Made by a program: the position numbers and the translations under genes
NCBI GenBank assembly: GCA_017643305.1
Contig: JAEPNQ010000019.1
Location: forward strand, 1 to 52,307
Length of the DNA: 52,307 nucleotides
Direction: 5' to 3'
Source of the DNA: Marinibacterium sp.
GTDB taxonomy: Bacteria > Pseudomonadota > Alphaproteobacteria > Rhodobacterales > Rhodobacteraceae
Shown: positions 8,903-17,144 of the stretch, in pieces
Numbering within the stretch: position 1 is the first letter of the stretch
How the letters are laid out: each line of letters begins with the position of its first letter
Notes under the pieces: generated by a model
What the model was told of the DNA's origin: nothing
Database searches by the model: none
Seen by the model: only the letters and a program-made list of their open reading frames with translations

Positions 8903-9583
8903 ATGCCGCAGTTCATTTTGCCGGGTTCTCCTTCAATTACCGTTCATTTGCGGCGCTCGACGCGGGCGCGGCGGCTGAGCCTGCGGGTTTCTCAGTTGGA
9001 CGGCAAAGTCACACTGACCTTGCCGAATTCTGTGGCCGAAGTGGAGGCTTATGACTTTGCCTTGGCCAAATCGGATTGGATTCGTGGGCACCTGCAACGG
9101 CGCCCCGCGGAGAAACCGGTGAAGATTGGTGCTCAGATCCCGGTGGAAGGGCACTTGCACCGCGTGACCGAAGGCGCGGGGCGGCGTGCGCAGGTACAGG
9201 ATGGTCAGATTGTTGTATCGGTACAATCCACCGGGCGACGGGTTCAGGCATATCTGATAGATCTGGCGCGCGCGCGGCTGGCCAGTGCGGCAGATGAATA
9301 TGCGAGCCTGGTCGGGCGGCCCTATATGTCGCTGACCCTGCGCGACACGCGGTCCCGGTGGGGGTCCTGTTCTGAAGCCGGACGATTGATGTTTTCGTGG
9401 CGGTTGATCATGGCCCCGCCTGAGGTTCTTCAATACGTGGCCGCGCATGAAGCGGCGCATCTGAAGGAAATGCATCACGGCCCGGAATTTTGGGATGAGG
9501 TTACGCGCATTTTCGGCCCTCATGATCAGCATCGCCGCTGGCTACAAGAGAATGCCGGTCAGTTGCACCGCTACCGGTTCTGA
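8903..9583 (+). CDS. YgjP-type zinc metallopeptidase (DUF45)
   Basis: About 226 residues from the ATG at 8903; upstream residues in the frame are not family-like. The SRWGSCS motif at 151-157 and the HEAAH zinc site at 182-186, with further His at 191/192 in EMHHGPEFW, are the hallmarks of the YgjP/WLM (DUF45) metallopeptidases. The N-terminal half is a beta-rich region with basic residues (RRSTRARRLSLRV). It is probably a cytoplasmic peptidase. Family members are often annotated M48-like; the physiological substrate is unknown. It is divergent from the TIGR02300 gene. Confidence 0.88.
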   Translation: MPQFILPGSPSITVHLRRSTRARRLSLRVSQLDGKVTLTLPNSVAEVEAYDFALAKSDWIRGHLQRRPAEKPVKIGAQIPVEGHLHRVTEGAGRRAQVQDGQIVVSVQSTGRRVQAYLIDLARARLASAADEYASLVGRPYMSLTLRDTRSRWGSCSEAGRLMFSWRLIMAPPEVLQYVAAHEAAHLKEMHHGPEFWDEVTRIFGPHDQHRRWLQENAGQLHRYRF

Positions 9584-9623
9584 TCCCGCTTGACTTGTTT
9601 TTATTTTGTGATCACGTTTCTGC

Positions 9624-10274
9624 ATGATTTCATCAAATCGCCAGGCAGAAACGTCCACCGTCGCGCACGATCGCGTTTACCGGACGTTGCGGAGCCGCAT
9701 CATGCATGGCGAACTACCCCCGGGGCAGGCGCTGACGTTGCGTGGCATCGGGCGAGAATTTGACGTGTCGATGACCCCAGCGCGCGAAGCCGTGCGCCGG
9801 TTGGTGGCCGAAGGTGCACTGCAATTGTCCAGCTCGGGCCGGGTATCCACGCCGGATCTGGGACCGGACCGGATAGAAGAGCTGGCATCGATTCGCGCAT
9901 TACTTGAGGTGGAGCTGGCCAGCCGCGCCCTACCACGGGCGCACTTTGCGTTGATCGAACGGTTGCAGACGATAAACACGACCATCGTGCAGATGGTCGC
10001 GGCGCGGGATCCGGTTGGGTATATCCGCACCAATCTAGAATTTCACCGCACGCTGTATCTGCGGGCGCAGGCGCCTGCAATGCTGGCTTTGGCGGAAACC
10101 GTTTGGCTGCAGTTGGGGCCAACGATGCGTGATTTGTATGGAAAACTGAACCGAACCGAGCCACCGCAGTTTCATCGCGTGATACTGGCGGCACTGAAGG
10201 CCGGGGACGAACCCGGGCTGCGGTTGGCGGTCAGGTCCGATGTGACCCAGGGTTTGAGACTGCTCAGCAGCTAG
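9624..10274 (+). CDS. GntR-family transcriptional regulator (FCD/FadR type)
   Basis: 216 residues. The N-terminal winged helix-turn-helix spans about 14-80 with RIMHGELPPGQALTLRGIG and the recognition helix MTPAREAVRRL. The C-terminal all-helical FCD ligand-binding domain has metal-ligand-like residues, such as the His in NLEFHRTLY. Such proteins repress catabolic genes until an acid ligand binds. The end overlaps by 3-4 bp the convergent 2OG-Fe oxygenase gene, so there is no neighbouring operon to point to its target. Confidence 0.88.
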   Translation: MISSNRQAETSTVAHDRVYRTLRSRIMHGELPPGQALTLRGIGREFDVSMTPAREAVRRLVAEGALQLSSSGRVSTPDLGPDRIEELASIRALLEVELASRALPRAHFALIERLQTINTTIVQMVAARDPVGYIRTNLEFHRTLYLRAQAPAMLALAETVWLQLGPTMRDLYGKLNRTEPPQFHRVILAALKAGDEPGLRLAVRSDVTQGLRLLSS

Positions 10275-11221
10275 CCTTCCGGATCAGGGATGATGCCCTT
10301 CCAATGCGAGCGTTGCGAAAATGTTTTTAGCAATTGCCAGGCATAGGTGTCGCGTACAGTCATTTCGCCCTTGTGATTGGCTGGGGTGACGGCGGTGCCC
10401 AGAGCTGGTTCCAGAAAAAATCCGACCGATTGGCGGGGTGTGTCGCTGGCCAGAACCCGGTGCGGGGTTGCCGGGACCGCGCCGCCTGTCAGCCCAGTCA
10501 TGACCCCGCCCACATGGACGGAGATGGCGTTTCCCAGCATTGGGATGTCCCGCCAGACGCCATCCTGGCCTCGTGCCTGTAGGCCCGGTGCGCCTTGCCA
10601 CAGCAAAGAAAGGCCCGATTCGTCGATATGTGCACCGGCAGAGACCGCTACGCCATTTTCCTGCCGGCCTTTTCCGGCTCCGGCGGCGTAGTTCAGAAAG
10701 CGGAGGGTCGAATGGGTGCCCCGGAACCGCGCAGCGATGGTTCCTGTTTCAAATCCGGCGGACCGACCGATCGAAACGATCATGGCCTGACCGATCCAGT
10801 TCATCAGGTTGTAATGCGCGCGGACCTCTGCGGCCCAGTCCGGGCGGCTATCAGGCCAGGGGGTCTGCTCTGTCAGGATGTCCATACCGGGCAGGTCGGG
10901 GCCCGGCACAGGGTCTTCTGGGCCCACATCGTAAAAATCATTCTGCAACAGGCGTTCAGGGGTACACCGCCACAAACCGCGATAGATGTTGGCATTTCCC
11001 GGGTGCTGAATCCGTGTGGTTAGTGGGTCCAGTACCGCATCCGGCATGTCGAAAATTTCCAGGCCCAGCCGTGCCCGGCGATCGATCTGATCGGCATCGG
11101 CATAGCCTGTGACGACGACACTGCCGGTGCGCCGAAGTCCTTCCCACAGAATCTGATCACAGGAAGTCGTGTCGCCGCCGCTAAACAAGGCACTGATATC
11201 GACCTGGTCAACCTGATCCAT
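10271..11221 (-). CDS. Isopenicillin N synthase-like 2-oxoglutarate/Fe(II) oxygenase
   Basis: 316 residues with the double-stranded beta-helix fold. Iron ligands His198 and Asp200 (AHIDESG) and His254 (TPHRVL) are present, as is Arg263 in the RxS motif (RQSVGF), which binds the 2-oxoglutarate carboxylate. The N-terminal DIOX_N-like segment includes TGSVVVTGY. Family members hydroxylate or desaturate small molecules. The substrate is unknown here. It is transcribed on the minus strand downstream of accA with a 70-bp gap. Because accA is a core gene, functional linkage between the two is not implied. Confidence 0.88.
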   Translation of the reverse strand: MDQVDQVDISALFSGGDTTSCDQILWEGLRRTGSVVVTGYADADQIDRRARLGLEIFDMPDAVLDPLTTRIQHPGNANIYRGLWRCTPERLLQNDFYDVGPEDPVPGPDLPGMDILTEQTPWPDSRPDWAAEVRAHYNLMNWIGQAMIVSIGRSAGFETGTIAARFRGTHSTLRFLNYAAGAGKGRQENGVAVSAGAHIDESGLSLLWQGAPGLQARGQDGVWRDIPMLGNAISVHVGGVMTGLTGGAVPATPHRVLASDTPRQSVGFFLEPALGTAVTPANHKGEMTVRDTYAWQLLKTFSQRSHWKGIIPDPEG

Positions 11222-11291
11222 GTTTCGCCGGCTCCGTTCAACGGCAGGAAAAGGATCAAACCAGCTTGCGATTCTGTCAAGTGCAGCGGGG

Positions 11292-12254
11292 TCAGGCGGC
11301 GAGGCCGCGTTTTCCCATGGACAAGAATTTTTCGCGGCGTTGCTTGACCAGGTCCTCTGCGGATTTGCCCGAGAGTTCCTCCAGCATGTCGCTGATCGCC
11401 TGACCCACTGCTTCGATGGTGCCGGTCTGGTCCCGATGCGCGCCGCCCAGCGGTTCGGAGATGACCTGGTCGGCCACGCCCAGTTGGTACAGGTCCTGCG
11501 CCGTCAGCCGCAGTGCCTGCGCCGCTTCGCGCATCTTTTCGGCGTCCTTCCACAGGATCGATGCGCAGCCTTCGGGGCTGATCACGGAATACACGGAATG
11601 TTCCAGCATCGCGACGCGGTTGGCGGTGGCAAAGGCCACGGCCCCGCCCGAGCCGCCTTCGCCGATGATCACGCTGATCAGCGGGACGCCCAGTTGCAGG
11701 CAGGCCTGAGTTGATCGCGCAATGGCTTCGGACTGGCCCCGCTCTTCGGCGCCCTTGCCGGGATAGGCGCCGGGGGTGTCTACCAGCGTAACAACTGGCA
11801 AGCCGAACTGGTCCGCGAGCCGCATCAGGCGGATCGCCTTGCGGTAGCCTTCGGGCCGGGCCATGCCAAAGTTGCGTTCGATGCGAGACGTAGTGTCTGA
11901 CCCTTTTTCATGACCGATCACCACGACAGGGGTTCCGCGGAACCGCGAGAGACCGCCCATGACGGCGTGATCGTCGGCAAAGTTTCGATCCCCGGCCAGC
12001 GGCGTGTATTCTTCGAAAAGGGTTTCGATGTAGTCGCGGCAATGTGGACGATCTGGGTGACGCGCAACTTGGCATTTCCTCCAGGCGGTCAGATCCTTGT
12101 ACAGATCTTCGAGAATCGTATGCGCTTTCTGGTCCAGCGCGGCGGCTTCGTCGGCCACGTCCATTTCTTCGTTAGACCGGGCCAGGGCCCGCAGTTCTTC
12201 GGCTTTGCCTTCAATCTCTGCGAGCGGCTTTTCGAAATCCAGATACTGGGTCAT
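11292..12254 (-). CDS. accA: Acetyl-CoA carboxylase carboxyltransferase subunit alpha
   Basis: 320 residues from the ATG at 12254, the start of the conserved [15 protein letters not shown] block. It transfers CO2 from carboxybiotin to acetyl-CoA, the first step of fatty acid synthesis, with AccD as partner. Visible are [30 protein letters not shown] and the oxyanion region GEGGSGGA. Length matches AccA of other alphaproteobacteria. The extra 22 codons upstream (to 12320) lack homology and were dropped. Confidence 0.96.
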   Translation of the reverse strand: MTQYLDFEKPLAEIEGKAEELRALARSNEEMDVADEAAALDQKAHTILEDLYKDLTAWRKCQVARHPDRPHCRDYIETLFEEYTPLAGDRNFADDHAVMGGLSRFRGTPVVVIGHEKGSDTTSRIERNFGMARPEGYRKAIRLMRLADQFGLPVVTLVDTPGAYPGKGAEERGQSEAIARSTQACLQLGVPLISVIIGEGGSGGAVAFATANRVAMLEHSVYSVISPEGCASILWKDAEKMREAAQALRLTAQDLYQLGVADQVISEPLGGAHRDQTGTIEAVGQAISDMLEELSGKSAEDLVKQRREKFLSMGKRGLAA

Positions 12255-12543
12255 CGACTCTCTCATGCGGCGGACTTGCGGGCTATATGGCGGTCTGTGA
12301 GGCCAGATGCAACTGAGCAAGATCCGTCCAAGCAGTATATCTCACGCTGTTCCGGGACGACGTACGGAGGTTTGGGTGCAAAGTTGCGAAGTGCGGCTGT
12401 GCCCATTGATAAGCCACATCCATGAACACCCGGTGGGCGACCTTTCCTTGGACTGGCTGGTGGATGTGGCCGCGATTTATCGTGATTCTCCGCTGGACGG
12501 TTCTCGAGAAGCTGAAACGATACTGCGCCTGCCGGTGGCTCTG
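12255..12543. other. Intergenic stretch, no gene recognised
   Basis: About 290 bp separate the accA start from the lysE stop. Open frames exist on both strands: a plus frame from 12307 that runs into antisense lysE, and a minus frame overlapping the lysE end. Neither resembles a family I know. It should hold the accA promoter, but I cannot place it confidently. Confidence 0.5.
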
Positions 12544-13152
12544 TCAGGCAGGCCAGAGCACGGGCCAGAGCGCGGGGACCAAGGACAGAACCAGCAGCCC
12601 GGCCATTGTGTAGTTGAACGCACTCAGCCGCCAGCGGTTCGTCAGAAACTGCGCCATTTGCTGGCCCATGATTGTCCATGACCCAACAGACGGCAGGTTC
12701 ACCGCACCAAAGATGATCGCAACGGTGGCCAGCGCGTGCCAGGATTGCTCAGGCATGTAGACGGTGGTGGCGGTCAGGGCCATGGTCCAGGCTTTGGGGT
12801 TAACCCATTGAAACGCGGCGGCCTGCCAGAAGTTTAGCGGTCTGCCGGTGGCATCTCCGGCCTTGGCAGGACCTGCTGTGGCGATTTTCCATGCGAGGTA
12901 CAGCAGGTAGATGGCGGACAGCACTGTCAGAACCGTGTGCGCGGCTGGATAAATCTGGAAAAGTTGCGCCAACCCCGCGCCGACCACCACGATCATACCG
13001 ACAAACCCACCCGCGACACCCAGCATATGGGGCACGGTGCGGCGCAGGCCAAAGTTTGCGCCGGAAGCCATGAGCATCAGGTTGTTTGGCCCCGGGGTGA
13101 TGGAGGAAACCAGAGCAAATACGAACGGGGCTGCGATGATTTCATAAGTCAT
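12544..13152 (-). CDS. LysE-family amino acid exporter
   Basis: 202-residue inner-membrane protein with about six predicted membrane segments. The LysE/RhtB signature SSITPGPNNLMLMASG lies at about 16-31, and WVNPKAW follows in the second half. It exports amino acids or related small metabolites by proton exchange. A Lrp/AsnC regulator starts 51 bp away on the opposite strand, the typical arrangement in which the regulator senses the amino acid and switches the exporter. Substrate specificity cannot be predicted. Confidence 0.92.
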   Translation of the reverse strand: MTYEIIAAPFVFALVSSITPGPNNLMLMASGANFGLRRTVPHMLGVAGGFVGMIVVVGAGLAQLFQIYPAAHTVLTVLSAIYLLYLAWKIATAGPAKAGDATGRPLNFWQAAAFQWVNPKAWTMALTATTVYMPEQSWHALATVAIIFGAVNLPSVGSWTIMGQQMAQFLTNRWRLSAFNYTMAGLLVLSLVPALWPVLWPA

Positions 13153-13153
13153 T

Positions 13154-13205
13154 TCAGCAATCTATTGTGTGCTGAGGCGAATTTAGTTGTAATTTTATAT
13201 AAAAT
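13154..13205. promoter_or_regulatory. Candidate Lrp operators between lysE and lrp
   Basis: The 51-bp divergent gap is AT-rich and carries two inverted repeats. TCAGCA (13154-13159) and TGCTGA (13170-13175) are separated by 10 bp, next to the lysE start. A perfect 14-bp palindrome, ATTTTATATAAAAT (13192-13205), runs into the ATG of the regulator. No Shine-Dalgarno precedes that ATG, so the regulator mRNA may be leaderless or start further in. Their role as operators is inferred. Confidence 0.4.
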
Positions 13206-13677
13206 GGAAGAAACATCACAATTAATGCCTGCAATTGACCAGACATACGAACATATATTGCGCGTTCTTTCCGAAGATGGCCGGATCAGCAACCTTGCTT
13301 TGGCTGAACGGGTGGGGCTTTCACCTTCGGCCTGTTTGCGACGGGTGCAGGAGCTTGAGCGCGCCGGCGTTATTCAGGGCTATCGTGCGGTGCTGAACCC
13401 GGCGGCTATGGGGATCGGGTTTGTGGCCTATATGGGCGTGGGGCTAAACGAACACAGCAAGGCCGCACAGGAAGGGTTTGAACGCGGAGTTGTCGCCGCG
13501 CCCGAGGTGACCGAGTGCCACAACATTACCGGGACAATCGAGTACCTTATGCGTGTCGAATGTCGGGATCTGGCCAGTTACAAAGTGTTTCACACCGACG
13601 TACTGGGGCAGTTGCCGCATGTTCAATCAATCACAACCTATGTTGTGATGGGATCACCAAAGGATACCAGGGCGTGA
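13204..13677 (+). CDS. Lrp/AsnC-family transcriptional regulator
   Basis: 157 residues from the ATG at 13204; the frame continues upstream but there it is antisense to lysE. The N-terminal helix-turn-helix has EDGRISNLALAERVGLSPS, then ACLRRVQELERAGVI. The C-terminal RAM domain ends in a strand with HVQSITTYVVMG. Family length is about 150. It probably controls the divergent LysE exporter and itself in response to an amino acid. An alternative start is the ATG seven codons further in (MPAIDQ); neither has a clear ribosome site. Confidence 0.9.
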   Translation: MEETSQLMPAIDQTYEHILRVLSEDGRISNLALAERVGLSPSACLRRVQELERAGVIQGYRAVLNPAAMGIGFVAYMGVGLNEHSKAAQEGFERGVVAAPEVTECHNITGTIEYLMRVECRDLASYKVFHTDVLGQLPHVQSITTYVVMGSPKDTRA

Positions 13678-13757
13678 CGGCAGGCGGTTCAGATCACTAT
13701 CTGTGGGGTGGTCCGGGTGACAGTGTGCTGGCTGCTAGGGCTGGGCCTGCATGAGGT

Positions 13758-13784
13758 AACGGTCCGTATCTGGTACGGACCGTT
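13758..13784. terminator. Hairpin between convergent lrp and malyl-CoA lyase genes
   Basis: An 11-bp perfect stem (13758-13768 with 13774-13784) and a 5-nt loop, TCTGG. It lies between the stop of the lrp gene at 13677 and the end of the convergent lyase at 13802. There is no real T-run on either side, so it would be a weak or Rho-assisted bidirectional terminator. Confidence 0.55.
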
Positions 13785-13801
13785 CCGTATGTTCTGACCA
13801 T

Positions 13802-14761
13802 TCAGCTGTCGACGATCATTTCCGACTGGCGCACGATAACTTCGGCCTGCTTGATCGATGCGATATCGACCAAACGGCCCTTATAGACTGTTGCGCCTTC
13901 GCCATTCGCCTTGGCGGCCTCCATCGCGGCGAGAATCTCGCGCGCTTCGGTCACGGCTTCGTCGGAGGGTGTGAATACCTCGTTCGCCAGAGCAACCTGC
14001 TTGGGGTGGATGGCCCATTTGCCGACCATCCCAAGCGTGGCAGACCGCAGCGCCTGGGCGCGGAAGCCTTCATCATCCGAGAAATCTCCAAACGGGCCGT
14101 CAACAGGCAGGATGCCATTATTCCGGCAGGCGGCGACAATGGCGGCTTGTGCCCAGTGCCACGGGTCGGACCAATGCTTGGCGCCGTCGCGATACATGTA
14201 ATAGTTTTCCTGCGTCCCGCCGATGCCGGTGGTCTGCATGCCCATGGAGGCGGCAAAGTCGGCGGCGCCCAAGTTCATCGCTACGAGCCGGGGGGAGGCG
14301 GCGGCAATTTCATTAACATTGGCTAAGCCCGCGGCGCTTTCGATTATGACCTCGAAGGCAATCTTCTTTTCCCGCCCTTTGGCCGCTTCGATTGCAGAAA
14401 CCAGCGCATCAACGGCATAGATGTCTGCCGCGCAGCCAACCTTGGGGATCATGATCTGGTCCAGCCGTTCGCTGGCCTGTTCCAGCAGGTCCACCACGTC
14501 CCGATACCAGTAGGGCGTGTCCAACCCGTTGATCCGCACGCTGAGCGTTTTGGTGCCCCAATCGATGTCCGAAATGGCGGCGATGACGTTGGCCCGTGCG
14601 GCCTGCTTGTCGCTGGGGGCGACCGCGTCTTCCAGATCCAGGTTTATGACATCTGCCGCGCTGCTGGCCATTTTCTCGAAAATCGCGGGGCGCGAGCCCG
14701 GGCCAAACAGCTGGCAACGGTTCGGGCGGGCGGGGGCGGCAGGCTGGATGCGGAAAGACAT
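13802..14761 (-). CDS. mcl1: L-malyl-CoA / beta-methylmalyl-CoA lyase
   Basis: 319 residues from the ATG at 14761, where the conserved MSFRIQPAAPARPNRCQLFG block begins. CitE/HpcH aldolase-fold enzyme that reversibly splits malyl-CoA to acetyl-CoA and glyoxylate, and beta-methylmalyl-CoA to propionyl-CoA and glyoxylate, in the ethylmalonyl-CoA pathway. Visible are GPGSRPAIFEKM, LDLEDAVAP (Mg-binding acidic pair), IESAAGLAN, and GKWAIHPKQV near the end. Length equals Mcl1 of Rhodobacter relatives. It is divergent from dgcN across a 256-bp repeat-rich region. A related thioesterase-type paralogue (Mcl2) is the main alternative. Confidence 0.9.
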   Translation of the reverse strand: MSFRIQPAAPARPNRCQLFGPGSRPAIFEKMASSAADVINLDLEDAVAPSDKQAARANVIAAISDIDWGTKTLSVRINGLDTPYWYRDVVDLLEQASERLDQIMIPKVGCAADIYAVDALVSAIEAAKGREKKIAFEVIIESAAGLANVNEIAAASPRLVAMNLGAADFAASMGMQTTGIGGTQENYYMYRDGAKHWSDPWHWAQAAIVAACRNNGILPVDGPFGDFSDDEGFRAQALRSATLGMVGKWAIHPKQVALANEVFTPSDEAVTEAREILAAMEAAKANGEGATVYKGRLVDIASIKQAEVIVRQSEMIVDS

Positions 14762-14838
14762 ATCGCGGCTCCGAGTAAGGATGTTTCGTTTTTGGTGGCG
14801 CAAGAGGTAGATAATTGCGCGGGATGCTGCAAGCGCAT

Positions 14839-14925
14839 ATTGCAAACGCAGCAATTTCACAGGTTGGATTGGCATTTCGCGAATGACGCGAAAATCTTGC
14901 GTAATATATGAAATTATTCGAATAA
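14839..14925. promoter_or_regulatory. Cluster of inverted repeats between mcl1 and dgcN
   Basis: The AT-rich divergent region contains ATTGC-N7-GCAAT (14839-14855), TTTCGCG-N5-CGCGAAA (14875-14881 with 14887-14893) and the 12-bp palindrome TTATTCGAATAA (14914-14925). A tandem pair GTGCAAA/TGCGAAA follows near 14930-14947. Some elements recall the TGCAAA-type boxes of short-chain acyl-CoA regulators in Rhodobacterales. That link is only a resemblance. Confidence 0.4.
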
Positions 14926-15017
14926 AATTGTGCAAAGGTGCGAAAAGTATCCTGAATGCGCAACCGTCTCCGGGTGATAGTGGCTAAGATCCTGCGGTGT
15001 TGCGCATGGAGGCCAAA

Positions 15018-16019
15018 ATGATTCAGACCCCTTATCTCCTGTTCCTGGGCGACGCGCCCGACCAGCTGGCGGCCAAGGTGGCCCAAGGCATCAAGGATTG
15101 GCGACCGGAAAACGCGGTTGGCCAGTATCGGATGGATGGGTGCAAGGCCGATCTGGGGCTGACGGACATGTCACTGACCGATGCCAAGGCGGCAGGTGCG
15201 AAAACGCTAGTGATCGGCGTGGCCAACCGCGGCGGAGTAATTTCGCCGGAATGGAAGAAGGTGCTGGTGATGGCGCTGGAGGAAGGATTTGACCTCGCCA
15301 GTGGCCTGCACAACCTGCTGCGCGACGAACCGGATCTGGTGGCCGTGGCCGAAGCAACCGGGCAGGCGCTGCATGACGTGCGGGTGCCGGAGGTGAATTA
15401 CCCCATTGCCAACGGCAAAAAGCGCAAAGGCAAACGCATGCTGGCCGTAGGCACGGATTGTTCCTGCGGCAAGATGTACACCGCGCTGGCCACCGATCAG
15501 GCGATGCGGGACATGGGCATGAAAAGCACATTCCGGGCAACTGGCCAGACCGGCATCCTGATCACTGGCGACGGCGTGCCGCTGGACGCTGTGATTGCAG
15601 ATTTCATGGCCGGGTCCATCGAATGGCTGACACCTGACAATGACGAAGACCACTGGGATATCATCGAAGGACAGGGGTCGCTGTACCACGTGTCTTACTC
15701 TGGGGTGACCATGGCGCTGGTCCATGGCGGGCAGCCCGATGCGCTGGTCATTTGCCATGAGCCGACCCGCACACATATGCGCGGTCTGCCGGATTACGAA
15801 TTGCCAACCATCGAACAGGTGCGTGACACCGCGCTGGCGCTGGCCCGTGTGGCGAACCCGGCCTGTCAGGTTGTGGGTGTTTCGATCAACACTCAACATC
15901 TGAATGAAGAAGAGGCGCTGGCTTATATGGCTGAGATCGAAGAGCGTATGGGTCTGCCCACCGTGGACCCGTTCCGTCAGGGCGCGGCGCGGTTGGCCGA
16001 AGCCTTGGCCGCAGTCTGA
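15018..16019 (+). CDS. dgcN: DUF1611 protein, DgcN-type N-acetyltransferase of D-glutamate catabolism
   Basis: 333 residues from the ATG at 15018, which has GGAGG five bases upstream; earlier starts lack one. The N-terminal Rossmann-like half (about 1-130) is followed by a P-loop half with GTDCSCGKMYT at 145-155, the DUF1611 hallmark, then TGQTGIL and HEPTR. DUF1611 members paired with an enolase-superfamily epimerase are named DgcN, which acts on D-glutamate so that the partner can racemise the N-acetyl form. The gene order here (dgcN, dgcA 27 bp later, then a D-amino-acid transaminase) supports this role. The alternative is another ligase-like activity of the DUF1611 family. Confidence 0.85.
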   Translation: MIQTPYLLFLGDAPDQLAAKVAQGIKDWRPENAVGQYRMDGCKADLGLTDMSLTDAKAAGAKTLVIGVANRGGVISPEWKKVLVMALEEGFDLASGLHNLLRDEPDLVAVAEATGQALHDVRVPEVNYPIANGKKRKGKRMLAVGTDCSCGKMYTALATDQAMRDMGMKSTFRATGQTGILITGDGVPLDAVIADFMAGSIEWLTPDNDEDHWDIIEGQGSLYHVSYSGVTMALVHGGQPDALVICHEPTRTHMRGLPDYELPTIEQVRDTALALARVANPACQVVGVSINTQHLNEEEALAYMAEIEERMGLPTVDPFRQGAARLAEALAAV

Positions 16020-16046
16020 GTTCATACAAGAGAGGGGACGTGCGCC

Positions 16047-17012
16047 ATGAAGATCGAAGTCACCCGTGACGTGTTCCAACTGGCGCAGGTCTTTACGATC
16101 AGCCGAGGCTCCCGCACCGAAGCGCAGGTTCTGACGGTTCGGATCACGGCTGATGGCGTGACAGGCTGGGGCGAATGCGTGCCGTATGCCCGATATGGCG
16201 AAACGCTGGAGTCTGTGACGGACCAGATTGACAGTCTGCCTGCCATGTTCGACCGGGCTGGTTTGCAGGAACTGCTGCCGTCCGGGGCGGCGCGGAACGC
16301 CGTGGATTGCGCGTTTTGGGATCTCGAAGCCAAGCGCGCGGGCAAACGGGTATGGGAACTGGCTGGTCTGCCTGCGCCGGGACCTGAGACCACGGCCTAT
16401 ACCCTGTCGCTGGACACGCCAGAAGCGATGCATGCGCAGGCCGCCAAGAATGCCGGGCGGCCATTGTTGAAGATCAAGCTGGGTACGCCGGATGATATGC
16501 CGCGTTTGGAAGCTGTGCGGGCAGGTGCTCCTGCATCCAAGATCATCGTGGACGCGAATGAAGGCTGGTCAGCAGATGTTTATGCCGACCTCGCCCCGCA
16601 TCTGGTGCGGCTGGGTGTGGCGCTGGTGGAACAGCCCCTGCCGGCGGACGGGGATGATGCCCTGCTGGGCATTGACCGCCCCGTGCCAGTCTGCGCTGAT
16701 GAAAGTTGCCATGACCGCGCCAGCTTGCCGGGGCTCAGGTGCAAATATGACGTGGTCAACATCAAGCTCGACAAGACCGGCGGCCTAACCGAAGCCTTGT
16801 CCTTGCGCGAAGCGGCATTGACCGAAGGCTACCGGATAATGGTGGGCTGCATGGTGGGATCGTCTCTAGCGATGGCCCCGGCCATGCTGGTTGCACAAGG
16901 GGCCGAGGTGGTGGATCTGGACGGCCCTCTGCTGTTGGCCGAAGATCGCGATCCGCCATTGCGGTTTGACAACAGCGAAGTACACCCATCTGACGTTGGC
17001 CTTTGGGGCTGA
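16047..17012 (+). CDS. dgcA: N-acetyl-D-glutamate racemase DgcA (enolase superfamily)
   Basis: 321 residues, mandelate racemase/muconate lactonising enzyme fold close to dipeptide epimerases. The KxK base pair is in LKIKLG (Lys142/Lys144). Mg ligands are Asp169 (VDANEGW), Glu195 (VEQPL) and Asp218 (ADES). The opposite-face lysine is in NIKLDK (Lys240/Lys243). All catalytic residues are present, so a 1,1-proton transfer racemase is expected. It is directly downstream of dgcN, and together they would convert D-Glu to L-Glu through the acetylated form. An L-Ala-D/L-Glu epimerase of peptidoglycan recycling is the alternative; the dgcN partner argues against it. Confidence 0.87.
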   Translation: MKIEVTRDVFQLAQVFTISRGSRTEAQVLTVRITADGVTGWGECVPYARYGETLESVTDQIDSLPAMFDRAGLQELLPSGAARNAVDCAFWDLEAKRAGKRVWELAGLPAPGPETTAYTLSLDTPEAMHAQAAKNAGRPLLKIKLGTPDDMPRLEAVRAGAPASKIIVDANEGWSADVYADLAPHLVRLGVALVEQPLPADGDDALLGIDRPVPVCADESCHDRASLPGLRCKYDVVNIKLDKTGGLTEALSLREAALTEGYRIMVGCMVGSSLAMAPAMLVAQGAEVVDLDGPLLLAEDRDPPLRFDNSEVHPSDVGLWG

Positions 17013-17144
17013 ACACCACAGAGGGGTCACAGTGATGAGTGCGCGTAATCTGAGTTTCCTGCACGACGGGTCCATATTGGCTTGAACGTTCGTAGGAACA
17101 GCGACAGAACGAAGCGACAAAAGACGCAGTTAGAGGGATAGACC

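Noticed and set aside
12307-12681. Plus-strand frame between accA and lysE
   Set aside because: The first part has a somewhat protein-like sequence, but it continues into antisense lysE, has no family resemblance and no ribosome site.
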